From contig NC_092858.1 in the NCBI RefSeq assembly GCF_032062135.1, forward strand, positions 167,757,626 to 167,821,625: a stretch of 64,000 bases of DNA, read 5' to 3'. The notes beneath the pieces were generated by a model, which was not told the DNA's origin, made no database searches, and saw only the letters and a list, made by a program, of their open reading frames with translations. The position numbers were made by a program, and so were the translations under genes. Source of the stretch: Pyxicephalus adspersus. Its lineage: Eukaryota > Chordata > Amphibia > Anura > Pyxicephalidae. Positions 37,022 to 48,884 of this stretch are shown here, in pieces. Each line of letters opens with the position of its first letter. The stretch's first letter is position 1.

Positions 37022-37140
37022 GGTCAGCCATTCTCCACTAAGGTTCTGTGGAACCCCAGGGTTCCTCCAGAGATTGCTAAGGGTTCCTTCAGAAATTGCT
37101 AAGGGTTCCTCCAGAGATTGCTAGGGGTTCCTCAAACTGA
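37022..37140 (+). repeat. Family 2 MITE end with a small tandem expansion
   Basis: 'ggttctgtggaaccccaggg' resembles the family 2 end. It is followed by three tandem copies, about 30 bases each, of 'gggttcctccagagattgct' with small changes (37069-37134). It looks like a fragment of the hAT-like MITE in which one segment was triplicated. Confidence 0.5.
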
Positions 37141-38539
37141 GGTTGACTGACTTCCCATTTGATGATGCCTGCATAGTTCTGGGGCCATGACCACTTGGTA
37201 GAGCCAGCTGCATTACTTTAATGATGTCGTTAAGTGTCTTTTAAAGTAATATTGTTGCCACCACTGTAGGGTAGACATTCTTTCCATGGACCACCGATAT
37301 AATAGGACTTCGTCCTATTGACCCCAAAAGAATGGCTTTGGTAAGGGTTTCCCAACACCTGAACCAAATTGAACTAACACCTGAACTAAACTGGAGGACC
37401 GATCTCCATAGCTTGTGAGCAAAAAATTGATCAAAAGTTGATAGGGAAAGGCCATCCTTTTTATTGATTAAGGACAGGCAGCTGATGGGTGCATAGCTTT
37501 GGTACAAAGCTAGTGATGGAAGCGGTCCAATGAATGTAAAAAAAATTAAAATTATCGATCAGACCGCCTCTTAAATTTAATATCAAGTAGGCAACGTGAT
37601 CTTCAAACTGGGAAATTATGATCAATTACTACATCCAATAGTATATGCTCCTTGGTGTGTAGCACACAAACGTCAAAGCAGTAAAGGGATGATCTATGAT
37701 TCACCTGATGCTATGACCACCATCTTCCATTAGAAGGTCCCATCCCACTGCAAGGAAATGTTAGACGAGTGGCTGGGTAGAGCACCATATGTAAAAAAAA
37801 AATAGAGATAATCAGCAAATGAAAATGTTTTTTTTTCGAGCTGTAAGCCCACAACATTAACACCAATAAGGGGGTCGATCAACGCCCAAAGGGTTTCATA
37901 ACCGTATCGACTTTAAAGATGAAACATGTTTATGTCCTGTTTTGGAAAATACTAATGCTATTAGGTAGCTGCTTAGGTTTTTTATTATTTATTTTACAAT
38001 GTAGGCAATATTATTGGTAGCACAGCAAGTATCGCATAAAAAGGAATCAATTTGATATTGATCCTATTACTAAAGGTCACGCTCTGTGAATCATTGTGAT
38101 TCCATATGCATCATGGTAATACTGGATGGTCCATGTTGCTAGAGTTTTAGGCCCAAATGAGAGCCCAAGCACAGAAGTACCTGATCAGTATTTAACAGAG
38201 AGCTAAAGTAGGTGATTTTTCTCTCAGGGTGTGGCCCTAAGATTCACCCAGATGGGCACCAGCAACAGGGCCACCGTACTGAATGGAGAGGCGATGTTGT
38301 GGGCTGAGGGCAGGTGGCAAACTGATTTATTTTGAACATAATTTATCTATATCCTGGTATAAAGTTAACTTATTTATGACAATATTAATGTTATAAATGG
38401 TTAATGTGTACATAGGGAGGTATATTGGCTGCCCATTTGCTCCGGGTCAGTGTCTGGATCAGCATTCCCGTCAGGCAATGAGCATTTTAGGTCAGCTTTT
38501 GATATTTTGGATATTTCTTTCCTTTAGGGTTCTCTTTAA

Positions 38540-38720
38540 TTCCCAGTATACGACATGGTCACAATGACGTACGTGATTTATTAACCGGTGCTCGGGGAAC
38601 CTAAAGGGCAGAGAGGGTGACAGAGCTGTGTGTTGTCATGGCAACCGGCCTCCATGTCTATAGCAGCCGATACCTGCAAGGCCCTGACTTGTGAGAAATG
38701 GCTGAGCGGAAATCCTGCTT
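38540..38720. promoter_or_regulatory. Candidate regulatory block with RFX-like X-box
   Basis: GTTGTCATGGCAAC at 38632-38645 matches the RFX palindrome at all but one position. TGACGTAC (CRE-like) is at 38565 and 'attaaccggtg' (grainyhead-like AACCGG) near 38580. The block is more GC-rich and complex than its surroundings. Confidence 0.38.
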
Positions 38721-39250
38721 AGGGGAGCCCCTCTGGCATTTGTTTGAAGTGGACCCTGTATTTTTTATCTCTGGAAAAGGGAGGACATTATACCCTGTGG
38801 GAAGAAAGGATTCCTAATCTAGGCCATGAATGGTAAAACATGTAGTGACAATGTTTGCAATTCTAAGGGCCGAAGATTTAAAATTCTATCTCTGTATTCA
38901 ATATTGCATCATTAAATGTATTTTTATTTTATATGATTTGTTTTTAATACAAGTATTGCAAGGCCTTATATTGGCCCTAGTGTCAACCCAAGAGCTCAGA
39001 CTAGGGATAGGAAGAAGCAGCACAGGTAGCCAGTTTGGTGTCCTGGAATAAGGAGTATTCTGATTGGAGGAAAAAGCAAAATGATATAGGCATAAGCTGC
39101 TGCTTCTCATTTTACTGTCCAATCACAGCTTGGGGGAGGGAAAAGACTATTAAATGTTGCTGAACTGCAGCACACAAGGATTGAGTCTTGTGGAAAAAAA
39201 ACTTCAATAAGCATTTTGTTTCTTTGCTAGCAACTATGTTAGTTGACAGC

Positions 39251-39447
39251 CGTCTCTCTCTCTCTCTCCTTCTTTCGCTTGCTCTCTTTTTTTCTCTCTC
39301 TTTCCCTTGCTCCTTCTCTCTTTTCTTCCTCTCACTCTCTCTTGTTCTTTCTCTTTCTCCCTCTCTCTTTCTCTTTTTCATTCTTTCGCTCTTTCTTGCC
39401 CTCCCTCTCTGTCCCGCTATCGATATTTCTCTCTTTCTTTCTTTCTT

Positions 39448-39486
<39 letters not shown>

Positions 39487-39583
39487 TTTGCTCCCCCCTT
39501 TCTCTCTTCCTCTCTCTCTCTCTTTCACTTTCCTTTTCTATCTCTTTCTCTCTCTTTCTTTGTCTGTGTGTGTCTCTCTCTCT
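39251..39583 (+). repeat. Polypyrimidine tract 1 (CT/CTTT-rich)
   Basis: About 330 bases almost wholly C and T, including a pure (CT)n block near 39452-39480 and CTTT repeats. Reading frames across it give serine/leucine/phenylalanine strings, which are a compositional artefact. Confidence 0.9.
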
Positions 39584-40669
39584 ATGGAGCCTCAGGCAAA
39601 TATAAAGTTGGGGGCTAGTATTCCAGCTCCCTGCACCCCTACCAGTCAGTCAGTTTGGGCTCTGGTGTACTTGGGGCCCTTGGCTTATGCCAAATCTGCA
39701 TACCCTAAGACCGGCCCTGGTGCTATGCTGCTTACGTGTTCCCCATAGTAATGTAATATTTCTCAGAGTACGCCAAGTATAAGATTGATGCGTCGTTCAC
39801 CCCGCCAGCATTCCTCCCGCCAGTATTGCTGCTCAGCTAATGAGATCAGCAAATCTGCTACAAACTGCTCCACCTCGAAGAAAAAAAAAGCTTTGTCAGC
39901 ATAAGTGACCAGCTAAATTCCACTACATGCCCCATTATATATGCAAGTTGTGTCTCACTTCCTCTTTCAACATTTATTGAGCCATAATTTATTCACATAA
40001 ATCTTTGAAAAAAATTAAAATCTATACTTTACCTTTTCATCTCCGAGTGAAGTGAAATAATTAAATGCCTTTCCTTCTTTGCTTGTTGTTACCCGCACTC
40101 CTCACCCAAAGGTGGTGCAGTTAAAGTGAAAGTTCACACAAAATAAATTGGAGTCTATTGATAAATGTTCCCAAGATTCACTAAATTTTACTAAAAATTT
40201 ACACATTTTTCACAATGGATTACATTCAGATGGGGTGCAGACTTTTTTATACCCCCCTTCCCCTGCCCTGCTCTGATGCTTCTACCAAAACCCATCACCC
40301 CATTGACCCACTAATCTAACTACTTAGATTTTCCCATAATAGGAAATTCATGTTCTAGAGTATCACAAGACATAAGCACTATCAAGTGTGGATGGAAGAG
40401 GCTTGAATACCCTTCCAAATGGGCCATCTTCAAGCATAAACACATCTTTAAAGAGTGAGGCTAGTATAGAATGGAGGTCAGAGCTGGTAAGTGATACTGA
40501 ATAGATGAAGTACAAGTGCACTTTAGAAATACTGATCCAAACACTAAATATGACTTTGTTTTTATAGAAACCTGTTTGTAAGCTGTTTAATTTTGTAATT
40601 AAAATTTTCTTTAAATTGTTTTTTCTTATACCAGTTTACAATAAAAATATTTGATCTGTTGATGGGCAG

Positions 40670-42150
40670 GTAAGGAGTTATAGAAATAGGAAAGCTCTGA
40701 TTGGGATGAGGTTACTAAAAAGAGAAAGCTCCGAGTGGGAGGGGTTACATAGAGGAAAAAGCTCCAAGTGGGAGCGGTCACAGAAAGGAGAAAGTTCTGA
40801 ATGGGAGGAGTTACAGAAAAAAGAAAGCTGCAGGAGGGAAGGGGTTACAGGAAGGGGAAAGCGCTACGAATAGGATGGTGTTATAGGAAGGAGAATGAGC
40901 TCCGTGTGAGATAGAGATATAGGAAGGAGAAAGCTCTGAGTGGGATGGGGTTACAGGAAGGAGAAAGGGATGAGGTTACAAGAAGAGGAAAGAGATCCGA
41001 GTGAGAAAGAGAGTTATCGAAAGGAGAAAGCTCCAAGTGGAATGTGGTTTTAGGAAGGAGAAAGATCGGAGTGGATTGGGGTTACAGGAAGAAGAAAGAG
41101 CTCGGAGTGGATTGGGGTTACAGGACGGAGAAATTGCTCCGAGTGGAATGGGGTTACAGGAAGTAGAAAGAGCTCGGAGTGGGATGGGGTTACAAGAAGA
41201 AGGAGCTCCGAATGAGATAGAGAGTTATAGGAAGGAGAAAGCTCCATGTGGGATGAAGTTACAGGAAGGAGAAAGCTCGGAGTGCAATGGGGTTACAGGA
41301 AGTAGAAAGAGCTCCAAGTGGGATGGGGTTACAAGAAGAAGGAGCTCCCAGTGAGATAGAGAGTTATAGGAAGGAGAAAGCTCCATGTGGGATGGAGTTA
41401 CAGGAAGGAAAAAGCTCGGAGTGGGATCAGGTTACAGCAAGGAGAAATTGCTCCAAGTGTAATAGGGTTACAGGAAGGAGAAAGCTCTGAATGTAATGGG
41501 GTAGAGGAAGGAGAAAGCTCTGAGTGGGTTGGGGTTACAGGAAGGAAAAAGAGCTCCAAGTAAGATGGGGATACAGGAAGGAGAAAGAGCTCCGAGTGGA
41601 ATGGGGATACAGGAAGGAGAAAGCTCTGAATGTAATGGGGTAGAGGAAGGAGGGAGCTCCTAGTGGTATGGGGTTAGAGGAGGAGAAAGTTCAGAGTGGA
41701 ATGGGGTTACAGGAAGGAGAAGGAGCTCTGAGTGTAATGGGGTTACAGGAAGGAGAAACTCCTCCAAGTGTAATGGAGTTACAGGAAGGAGAAAGTTCTG
41801 AATGTAATGGGGTAGAGGAAGGAGGGAGCTCCGAGTAGGATGGGGATACAGGAAGGAGAAAAGGCTCCGAGTGGAATGGGGTTACAGGAAGGAGAAAGCT
41901 TCGAGTGAAATGGGGTTACAAGGATGGGGATACAGGAAGGAGAAAAGGCTCCGAGTGGAATGGGGTTACAGGAAGGAGAAAGCTTCGAGTGAAATGGGGT
42001 TACAGGAAGGAGAAACTCTTCCAAGTGTAATGGGGTTACAGGAAGGAGAAAGCTCTGAATGTAATGGGGTAGAGGAAGGAGAGAGCTCCCAGTGGAATGG
42101 GGTTACAGGAAGGAGAAGGAGCTCCGAGTGAGATGGGGTTACAGGAAGAG
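40670..42150 (+). repeat. Purine-rich minisatellite, 34-37-bp unit, ~40 copies
   Basis: The unit is built from 'gctccgagtgggatgggg', then 'ttacaggaaggagaaa', with frequent +2 or +3 variants ('gaaagagctccg'). Copies run almost without break for about 1.5 kb. Units of 36 bases keep frame, so accidental ORFs with a 12-residue period (GLQEGE...SEWN) appear on the + strand and matching PVTPxHSELxP strings on the other. No start context or conservation suggests a gene. Confidence 0.9.
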
Positions 42151-43564
42151 CGTTCCAATTAGGAGTGATCATTGGAATGAGGTGTGACAGTATGCATTCT
42201 GCACACTTTTGAACAATTATATCTTTCATATGATCAGCAACCAACAGCATAAATGGGTTTGATTCATAACAAGACAACATGCATTACCTTATCAAATAAT
42301 TTGGCAGTGTGTTTTTAGCCATTTGGCAAGAAGTGAGAATGAATCTATTATTGATTCTCTTTCATGTTCAATAACTTGGTTACTCTACAATTTTCGAGGT
42401 TGGGTAGACAAAGACTTATTTAAAATATACATCAGGAAATAAGAGATGAAGCTGTATTGGATTTAACATTAAAATTCCCTTTTCAAAATCATTGACTTAC
42501 CGGTAAAGATGAGGCATTTACTTAATTAAATGGTTTGTGGGTAGCGAGCTATAAAACGTCTATTGCCCCAAGAGATTTGTGTAAAGTTCACTTTTTTACA
42601 GAAGTTCATTCACAGGCAGATCGAGATCTGCAACAAATATGACCTTAGATAAATACTGAGATCTAGACATTCTGGGTCCCAGGCTCCTGTGCACACCAGA
42701 CATGCATAGATGGAGACATAAAGGGTTTGTCTTGTGGTCCATGCAGTTATGAGATTTGCACAGACAGGCTGATGAGATTGTATACAATAAAATACACATT
42801 TGTATACTCTCTGCCCTGAGAGGCCAGAGACCACCTCATATGGTCACCAAGAGTGGTATTTCCTGAAGCATGTGCTGCAAAACACTCTCTTCTTCATGCA
42901 TTATAAATTATATTTATATTTCCATAACAGGTTTTTAAGCTGATTGTTGGTTGAGAGAAAAATCATAATGCCGTTACTCACAAGACTGATCTCACAGTAA
43001 TAATTAGGAACAGGGCTGACCATGTGATCACAATGGCTGTCAATTTATAGTGATCATGGGCTCTTGTTTCCAAAACAAACCTACCAATGGGCTTGCCAGT
43101 AACACGCTCACATCAAAATGAAAAGTGAAACAAAGTTTGAACTGTATGTATACCCCAACAAAAAAAGTCTCATTAACTGTTTCTGTCTGATATACCAAAG
43201 CACTTCAAAATGTTTATTTATCTGTACAATATAAAAGTACCTACTGATCCTGCCAGCAATTTTGTGTTGTCCTATTCAGTCCTATCTGGTTCCCTTTTAA
43301 GGCTACAGCACACCTCACCCATGTTATATAGCTGAGAAGTAGCAAAAGGGTTCTGCTATCTGAAGACTCTTCCTCCCTGTCCTAGGGTGACAACACTGCT
43401 TCGCCATAAACTACCATGAGTAAATGTTGTCACCCGAGAGCAGGTAATGTGTCCCTTGTAGAATCACCAGGTAAAAAAATAAAATCCTGGAGATAAATTA
43501 ATGCAGTCATCAAATCTAAGAATGGGTAGCCTGCAATATATGATGTTTTGGTGAGCTTACATAC
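42151..43564. other. Intron stretch, nothing recognised
   Basis: Unique AT-rich sequence after the minisatellite, no supported feature. Confidence 0.5.
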
Positions 43565-43660
43565 ATTTAAAGCTAAACTATAGTTCCTCAATTAAAAATT
43601 GTGAGCAGGCATGATGTTTATTGCAGATGGGACAGCCGATCAACTATGTTGAGGAAGGGA
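43565..43660. repeat. Family 4 MITE fragment
   Basis: 'taaagctaaactatagttcc', 'aaaaattgtgagcaggcatg' and 'tttattgcagatgggacag' resemble the family 4 end at 44.06 kb. Truncated. Confidence 0.4.
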
Positions 43661-43664
43661 CCCT

Positions 43665-43755
43665 TTGTGGCCCTGAAACGTTGGCTATTTAACAATTTGT
43701 GACACTGCTTTACAATAAAGCAAGAATTCTGTGCTTTGTAGTGCTGGTGACTTTG
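43665..43755 (+). repeat. Dispersed repeat fragment with 'gaaacgttgg' motif
   Basis: 'ggccctgaaacgttggctat' and 'acaataaagcaagaattctg' follow the order of a frog repeat I remember (gaaacgcgttgg then aataaa). A related 'aaaacgcgttggac' and 'aaataaacgttatcc' pair lies at 57733-57830. Class unknown. Confidence 0.4.
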
Positions 43756-44039
43756 TCTTATGTTTTCATGTGATCAGGACCACCAAAGGGGGCAAACCAA
43801 GGGTACCTCTGTACCTGGCCCCAAGCAAACAAACTTGATTTTTGCATAGCTGGCACTTTTAGACATGGGGGAGGGAGACCTATTATGAAGTTTACCTATT
43901 ATGAGCCCAGAAATCATTGCAGGATGTGCATGGGGCGTTGCCAGACATGAATATCATTTTGATCGGCCTGGCTAATAAGGATGGCCAAAGATCCAACAAC
44001 TGGAAAAATGGTGGTACCTTTGATGGAGAGAGCATAGGT

Positions 44040-44190
44040 GAGTGTAATTAAAACAAAATTGTGATCAGGTAGGTATTTTATTTTCTTGCAGAAGGGACAT
44101 CCATCGCTTGCCCCTTCTGTAATAAGAACCTGCCTGTCTTTTATTTAGGGGGTTTAGAGGCAATTTTATGTTGTTTTATTTTTAAGTTTA
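44040..44190. mobile_element. Fold-back MITE, family 4 (copy 2)
   Basis: 'tgatcaggtaggtatttt' and 'tcttgcagaagggacatcc' on the left are mirrored by 'gccccttctgtaataag' and 'aacctgcctgtc' on the right, giving a fold-back core. Non-coding. Confidence 0.5.
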
Positions 44191-44659
44191 ACAAATCAGC
44201 ATCACAACGAATGGCAGTAACATAGGAGATTTGTTCTGGATTTGGGCTTCGTGGACCTCGGGGAAATGCCCCTAGTTGCTGCTTCACACTGATGTGCATT
44301 GAGATGTCAATTGAAAAGCAAATTTAGTACAGCACGTCCCATGTGACCCCTTCACGTGCCAGCGATTATGCGAACCATTCCCCTTCTCCTCTGCAAGGAG
44401 GATGCAAAACGTAGTGAGAGTCATTTGGGACTTTCTGTATTTTATGCCAAAAAAAAAAACACCAAGTCAGTCCAACACATGGTGATCATAAACTATTCAA
44501 TCTAAGCTGTTTTTCGGCTTATGACACTCATTTACAGCTATTTAGGCCCTAATGGAACATGCTTTATGGACCCAATAAGCAGTAAGTGCATCTTCTCATG
44601 GAATCCAATTCATTCCTCAAAACTATATTTGTAATATATGCAAAATAAATGCGTGCTAT

Positions 44660-44860
44660 TAAATGAAGTGTGCTTTGAATCAACAGCTGTCAGCTGCCTT
44701 TGAAAGCCTTTGCAGGACTTTCCATCATCATCATCATTATTATTATGTCATTTTCTGTGATTCTGCATCATAAAGCTTGTGTGGGACCGGAACCATTTGA
44801 GTCCTAGCTGATATTTCAGCATGCGGTCCTGAGCACTGAGTCTGTGACCTGATAAAGTGG
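44660..44860. promoter_or_regulatory. Candidate regulatory block with paired E-boxes
   Basis: Two CAGCTG E-boxes at 44684-44689 and 44691-44696 are separated by one T. 'ctttgaa' and 'ttatgtcattttctgtgatt' are nearby. The rest is unique sequence. Confidence 0.33.
44723..44746 (+). repeat. ATC/ATT trinucleotide run
   Basis: 'catcatcatcatcattatta' run inside an otherwise complex, candidate regulatory block. Confidence 0.7.
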
Positions 44861-45404
44861 CAACACACAGAGGTATCAGGCTGTGAGCAATCAAACCCCC
44901 TCAAAGATTTTTTTTGAGAGAAGTGCGGGGGCTGCCATTAATGGCCCCCCTCATGAACATGAAATAAAATGTAGATATAGGCAAAATGAAAAAATGACAT
45001 CTAAAACACAGTCATTTGGTAGTACTAATGCAGCAGGGGCCTCCCGTGTCATGGTTGTATTACATGCTCATTCTGCCTGGTATGTCAAACTAGTGACAAC
45101 GCAGGTTCTGCAGGGAAAGGCACTGCAGCATTGTCACTCTGTTGATAGGGTAGTCCTGGATAAAATAATAAGCTGACCATTGTACTATTGACCATTCCTT
45201 TCGGTATAATATGGTTTTCTGTCTTGTGATACATAGCAGGAGATGGCAATCCATGAGGGACAATCTTCCTCTCCTAGAAGAGCAATCACTTCCCTGGAAA
45301 AAATGTTTTTAACAAAATGAGAGAGATCTTACGACGCAAAAACCTCTGAGTTTACCTTTCAGACATGAAAGGTGCAGATCATATAGGGGTAAATCTGGTT
45401 TTGT

Positions 45405-46640
45405 TTTGTTTTCCTCCTTTCTTCATTTTATTCCCTCTTCTTTCATTGATATCTCCTCCTTCTTTTTTCTTTTCCTTTGTCCTTCCTTTTTTTTTTTGAG
45501 CCTTACCTTTCTTACCTTTTTTCCTTTCTTCCTTAATTTCTTTTTTCTTTTCCTTTTTCCATCCCGCCCTGCTTCATCTTCTTTATTCCTGTCCTTTATT
45601 TCTTTCTTCCCATATATATTTCTCCCCACCTCTTCTTCCTTCCCTTTTTACCTAATTTCTTTTCATTATTCCTTTCTTTTACATCTCCCTTTTCTTTTTT
45701 CCTTTCTTCTGTCCATTCCTCTTTGCATCCTTATCTCCCTCCTTTCTTTCTTTTCATCCTTTCTGTTTTCCTTTTTTCGCTCCCTTATTCTCTGTCTGTC
45801 CATTTTTTCCTTCCTGACTTCTCACCTTTCTGTCCTTCTTTCCCTTCTTTCTTCCTGTCTTCTTATCCTCCCTCCTTTTTTCATCCTTGCTTTACTCCCT
45901 CTCTCCTTCCTTTTCTTCCTCCCTTATTTATTTTCTTTTTTTTCTGTCTTCCCTCCTCTCCTTACTCTGTTTTTTTTACCTAATATATTTTCTTCTTTCC
46001 TTTTATTCCCTACCTCCATACCCCCCCCCCCCCCCCCCCTCTTTATTTTTCTTCCTTTTCTCCTCCTTTATTTCCATTCCTTTTTCGTGATTTCTTTCTT
46101 TTCCTTCCTTCTGGTCTTCCTCTATTACCTTCCCTTTTCCTTTTCTTCCATTCCTATGCTTTCACTCTCCCTTTTCTTCCCTCCTTTCCTTTCCCCTTCC
46201 CCTTTCCTTTCTTCCTTTTCCATTTCCTTTCTTTTTCTTTCAGTTGCTTCCATTTTTTCCCATTCCTTTCTTTTTTTACCCATTCCCTTTCATTTCCTAC
46301 TTTTCTTTCTCCTTTCCATTCCTCTTTTTCTTTCCCCTTACCTTTCCTTTTTGCCATTCCTTTTCTCATTTCCTTCCCCCTTTTCTCCTTTCCTTTCCTT
46401 TTTTTTTCCAATCATTTCCTTCTTCCCTTTCCCTTTCTCCTTTCCTTTCTTACCTTCCCTTTCTTTTCTTTTCCTCCTTTCCTTTTCCCATTGCTTTCCT
46501 CCTTTCCTTTTTCTTTCCCCATTTTCTTCCCACCTTTCTTTTCTTTTCCTTATCCATTTTTTCTTTTTTTTTTCTTCTATTCCCAAACACACCTTCCCCT
46601 TTCCCTCCATCCTTTCTCTCAATCCTCCTTTTTTCCCCAA
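45405..46640 (+). repeat. Polypyrimidine tract 2 (1.2 kb), with C19 run
   Basis: About 1.2 kb that is overwhelmingly C and T, in irregular TTCC/TTTC/CTTT words. It includes an uninterrupted 19-C run at 46021-46039. A 431-codon open frame crosses it, but it encodes only F, S, L and P-rich strings and is not a gene. Confidence 0.92.
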
Positions 46641-46822
46641 TACTATTTGTTTATACCCACTTTATATACCTGATGTTTCTATGAATATGAGAATCCTGTA
46701 AATAATTTAGGCCTCCCATAACTAAACACTGAGTATTCACCATGATTTGCTTCATTTGCAGCCATCCATATACCAGTCTGTCCAATCTCATCCCAGACCC
46801 CCAGTCACATCTCCTTTCCATA

Positions 46823-46833
46823 CCCCCCCCCCC
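46823..46833 (+). repeat. Poly-C run (11 C)
   Basis: Homopolymer run followed by ACACAC, about 180 bases after the end of the large polypyrimidine tract. Confidence 0.85.
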
Positions 46834-46894
46834 ACACACTATATGTATAGGCTGCTTGCTCGTGTTGTGTGCGGGGTGCCACCGAGTCTGCGTT

Positions 46895-47110
46895 GTCTGT
46901 TCTTTCCAGCAGCTTTCCCCTCAAGTGATTATGCTAATGAGTGTTTGATCAGATGATTAAATTATAATTCGATTAATCCTGTGTGCTAAATGCTCTCAAT
47001 GTGTTTTGCATTGCTTGGCTGGGTTGTGTTTAAGCATATTGCCTTCCAGCCTCAAAAAGCACTGTGTGCTTGGCTGTCCTTCTATTATTGGTTTTCCATC
47101 AGCTGGATTC
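46895..47110. promoter_or_regulatory. Candidate conserved regulatory block
   Basis: 'gtgattatgctaatgagtgt', 'gatgattaaattataattcg' and 'attaatcctgtgtgctaaat' give a cluster of at least five TAAT/ATTA cores in 80 bases. 'ttttgcattgcttggctggg' follows. Such clustered homeodomain words are typical of vertebrate developmental enhancers. Confidence 0.4.
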
Positions 47111-47477
47111 TGGATTCATTGTTTTTTGGCTGCCCATAGGGAAGGAGGGATTGTACCGGGGCAAATAGCAATATTTTAAATTGCAATCCTGCAGTTACAT
47201 TTGTGTCCCAATGATTAATACCTTATTATCACCTACTTCTTTGTTCAAGGTAAATGGGAGCATTGTAATTCTGTACAGATAAGGCTCTTCTGATCTTATC
47301 TGTTATTTCAAGGGTTGCTGATGCGACCATTTGATTCCATGTAGTTTAACATGATTGTGTTTTTGCTGATAGGATAATACATGGCTTGATGACTGTACAC
47401 ATAAGAGCCACTTCTGTAGCTTACTGTGCCAATTGGTCAATTGGTTCCAAATTTTGGTTGTAGTGTTGCATTAAGAC

Positions 47478-47762
47478 ACCTTTTTAGACCTTTTTAACAT
47501 GGGGTGACATGTGAAATACCTTTCAGGTCCTTAGGGTATCCCTGCTGTTATTTCTATATCCATACCTTTCAGTATATTAGCATGGTGGTCAGTGGGAGAG
47601 AATATCTCTTACATTGCTGGCCAGTGGGAAGAATGTCACCCCTACAGATTGCCAAAAAGATCATTGGTGTCTGTTAAATTGACCTAAGAGGCACAAATTG
47701 CTTATTGCTCAAGGAACCCCCAGCAACCTCTAGAGGAACCCTGGATGAGAAATGCTGTTTTA
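47478..47762 (-). mobile_element. hAT-like MITE, family 2 (copy 3)
   Basis: Shares 'taccctttcaggtcctta'-like and 'cagtgggaagaatgtcaccc' blocks, 'gccaaaaagatcattggtgt', 'ttgctcaaggaaccccc' and the end 'accctggatgagaaatgctg' with the copies at 3.3 and 6.5 kb. A different MITE (family 3) starts almost directly after it. Confidence 0.65.
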
Positions 47763-47767
47763 AGACC

Positions 47768-48070
47768 AGAGCCCAGTACAGACATCTAATGGGCGTCAGA
47801 TAATTGTCCTTGGAAACAATCTCTTGTGATCATTTCTAGTGACAGATGAACGGAGACCATTCTGGTCTATGGAGAAGGGAGGGAGGATGACAAGCGAGCA
47901 TCACTCCACCATCCTCCATAGGAGTGCACAGTGGTCATTCTTGATTGGTCATTCCTCAGTCCACCATGGTAGATTGTTGAATGACCTTGGGGGACCACTG
48001 TACACATGTCAGATATGAGTGCAATCACTTATCTCGGGCAAGAATCATCTGATGAGTATACATAGCTTGG
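47768..48070. mobile_element. MITE family 3 (copy 3, diverged)
   Basis: 'tctatggagaagggagg', 'ccaccatggtagattgttg', 'gaccactgtacacatgtcag' and the end 'gagtatacatagctt' follow the family 3 order. Much more diverged than the copy at 59.0 kb. The ends are approximate. Confidence 0.55.
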
Positions 48071-48884
48071 GGATGAGCCCAACAATGCTGTTCAAGTCAC
48101 TGATTCACCATGGCTGACATTTGAGATTTTCTAAATACATTTGGAATGTATTAAAGCAAATCTGCTATTGCAGAGCTATGGAGGTTTCCATCTTGACTGT
48201 CTTCTCAAAAAAATGCTAGTTTGTGGCTGGAGTGGTGACCGCTCTGTTGTCCAAATCACTCATATGGAAAGAGCAAGCAGATTAGGTGTTCTGAACCAAT
48301 TTAAACCAAAAGCCAGAATTTCAGCCAGGTCATTTTCAGAAGGAAGATGGTGGTCCCTGCTACCATGGATGTTCAATGTTTATAGCAGCTGCAGCCTGAG
48401 CAGTAAAGCTAGTCCCCTACCAGTATGCTGCAGATTGGGACTTTTGCTGTATTTGTAGTGGTCTCTCTGCCTGACACCCCCTTTGCTGAATTAGAGTAAA
48501 ATCTCTTCAAACAGCTATAGATCCAATGCCACAAAAAGCATCTCAGACCTCTGCAGAGAGACCACTGCCTTCCCACTAAGAGCAAAGGTCACAACCAAGG
48601 TTTTACCCAAGTTGTGGCTGCTTTAGTAAATTATTAAATTCTGTGCTGTTTTAATTCGCCTGTAGTTTATTTAGCTGATTTAAAGTATTTAATTGGGCTT
48701 TAAAATTTTCTTTCTTGCCCATCCCTCACCCCTGACATTTTCAAACAGCCCTGGGGAAGAAGTTCTCATTCCCAGAACTGTGTCGCTAGGGTTTTTAGGG
48801 GTTAATAGCTGTAGCATAACATTTTTTCATGGTAAATGCTTCTTGGAAGAATAGCTACTATACATGCATCTTTTTATTCTCCCT

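Noticed and set aside
39188..39748. 186-, 120- and 138-codon frames with serine/leucine or arginine/glutamate strings
   Set aside because: CT/GA simple sequence read in several frames.
41001..42131. Repeat proteins with 12-residue period (GLQEGE.., and PVTPxHSEL on the other strand)
   Set aside because: Minisatellite read-through; frames drift because unit length varies from 34 to 37.
40670..42150. Possible CRISPR-like array
   Set aside because: Units are contiguous tandem copies without distinct spacers, in vertebrate DNA.
45406..46701. 431-codon open frame on the + strand
   Set aside because: Runs through a polypyrimidine tract; the product is F/S/L/P low-complexity because stops need purines. 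No domain and no codon bias.
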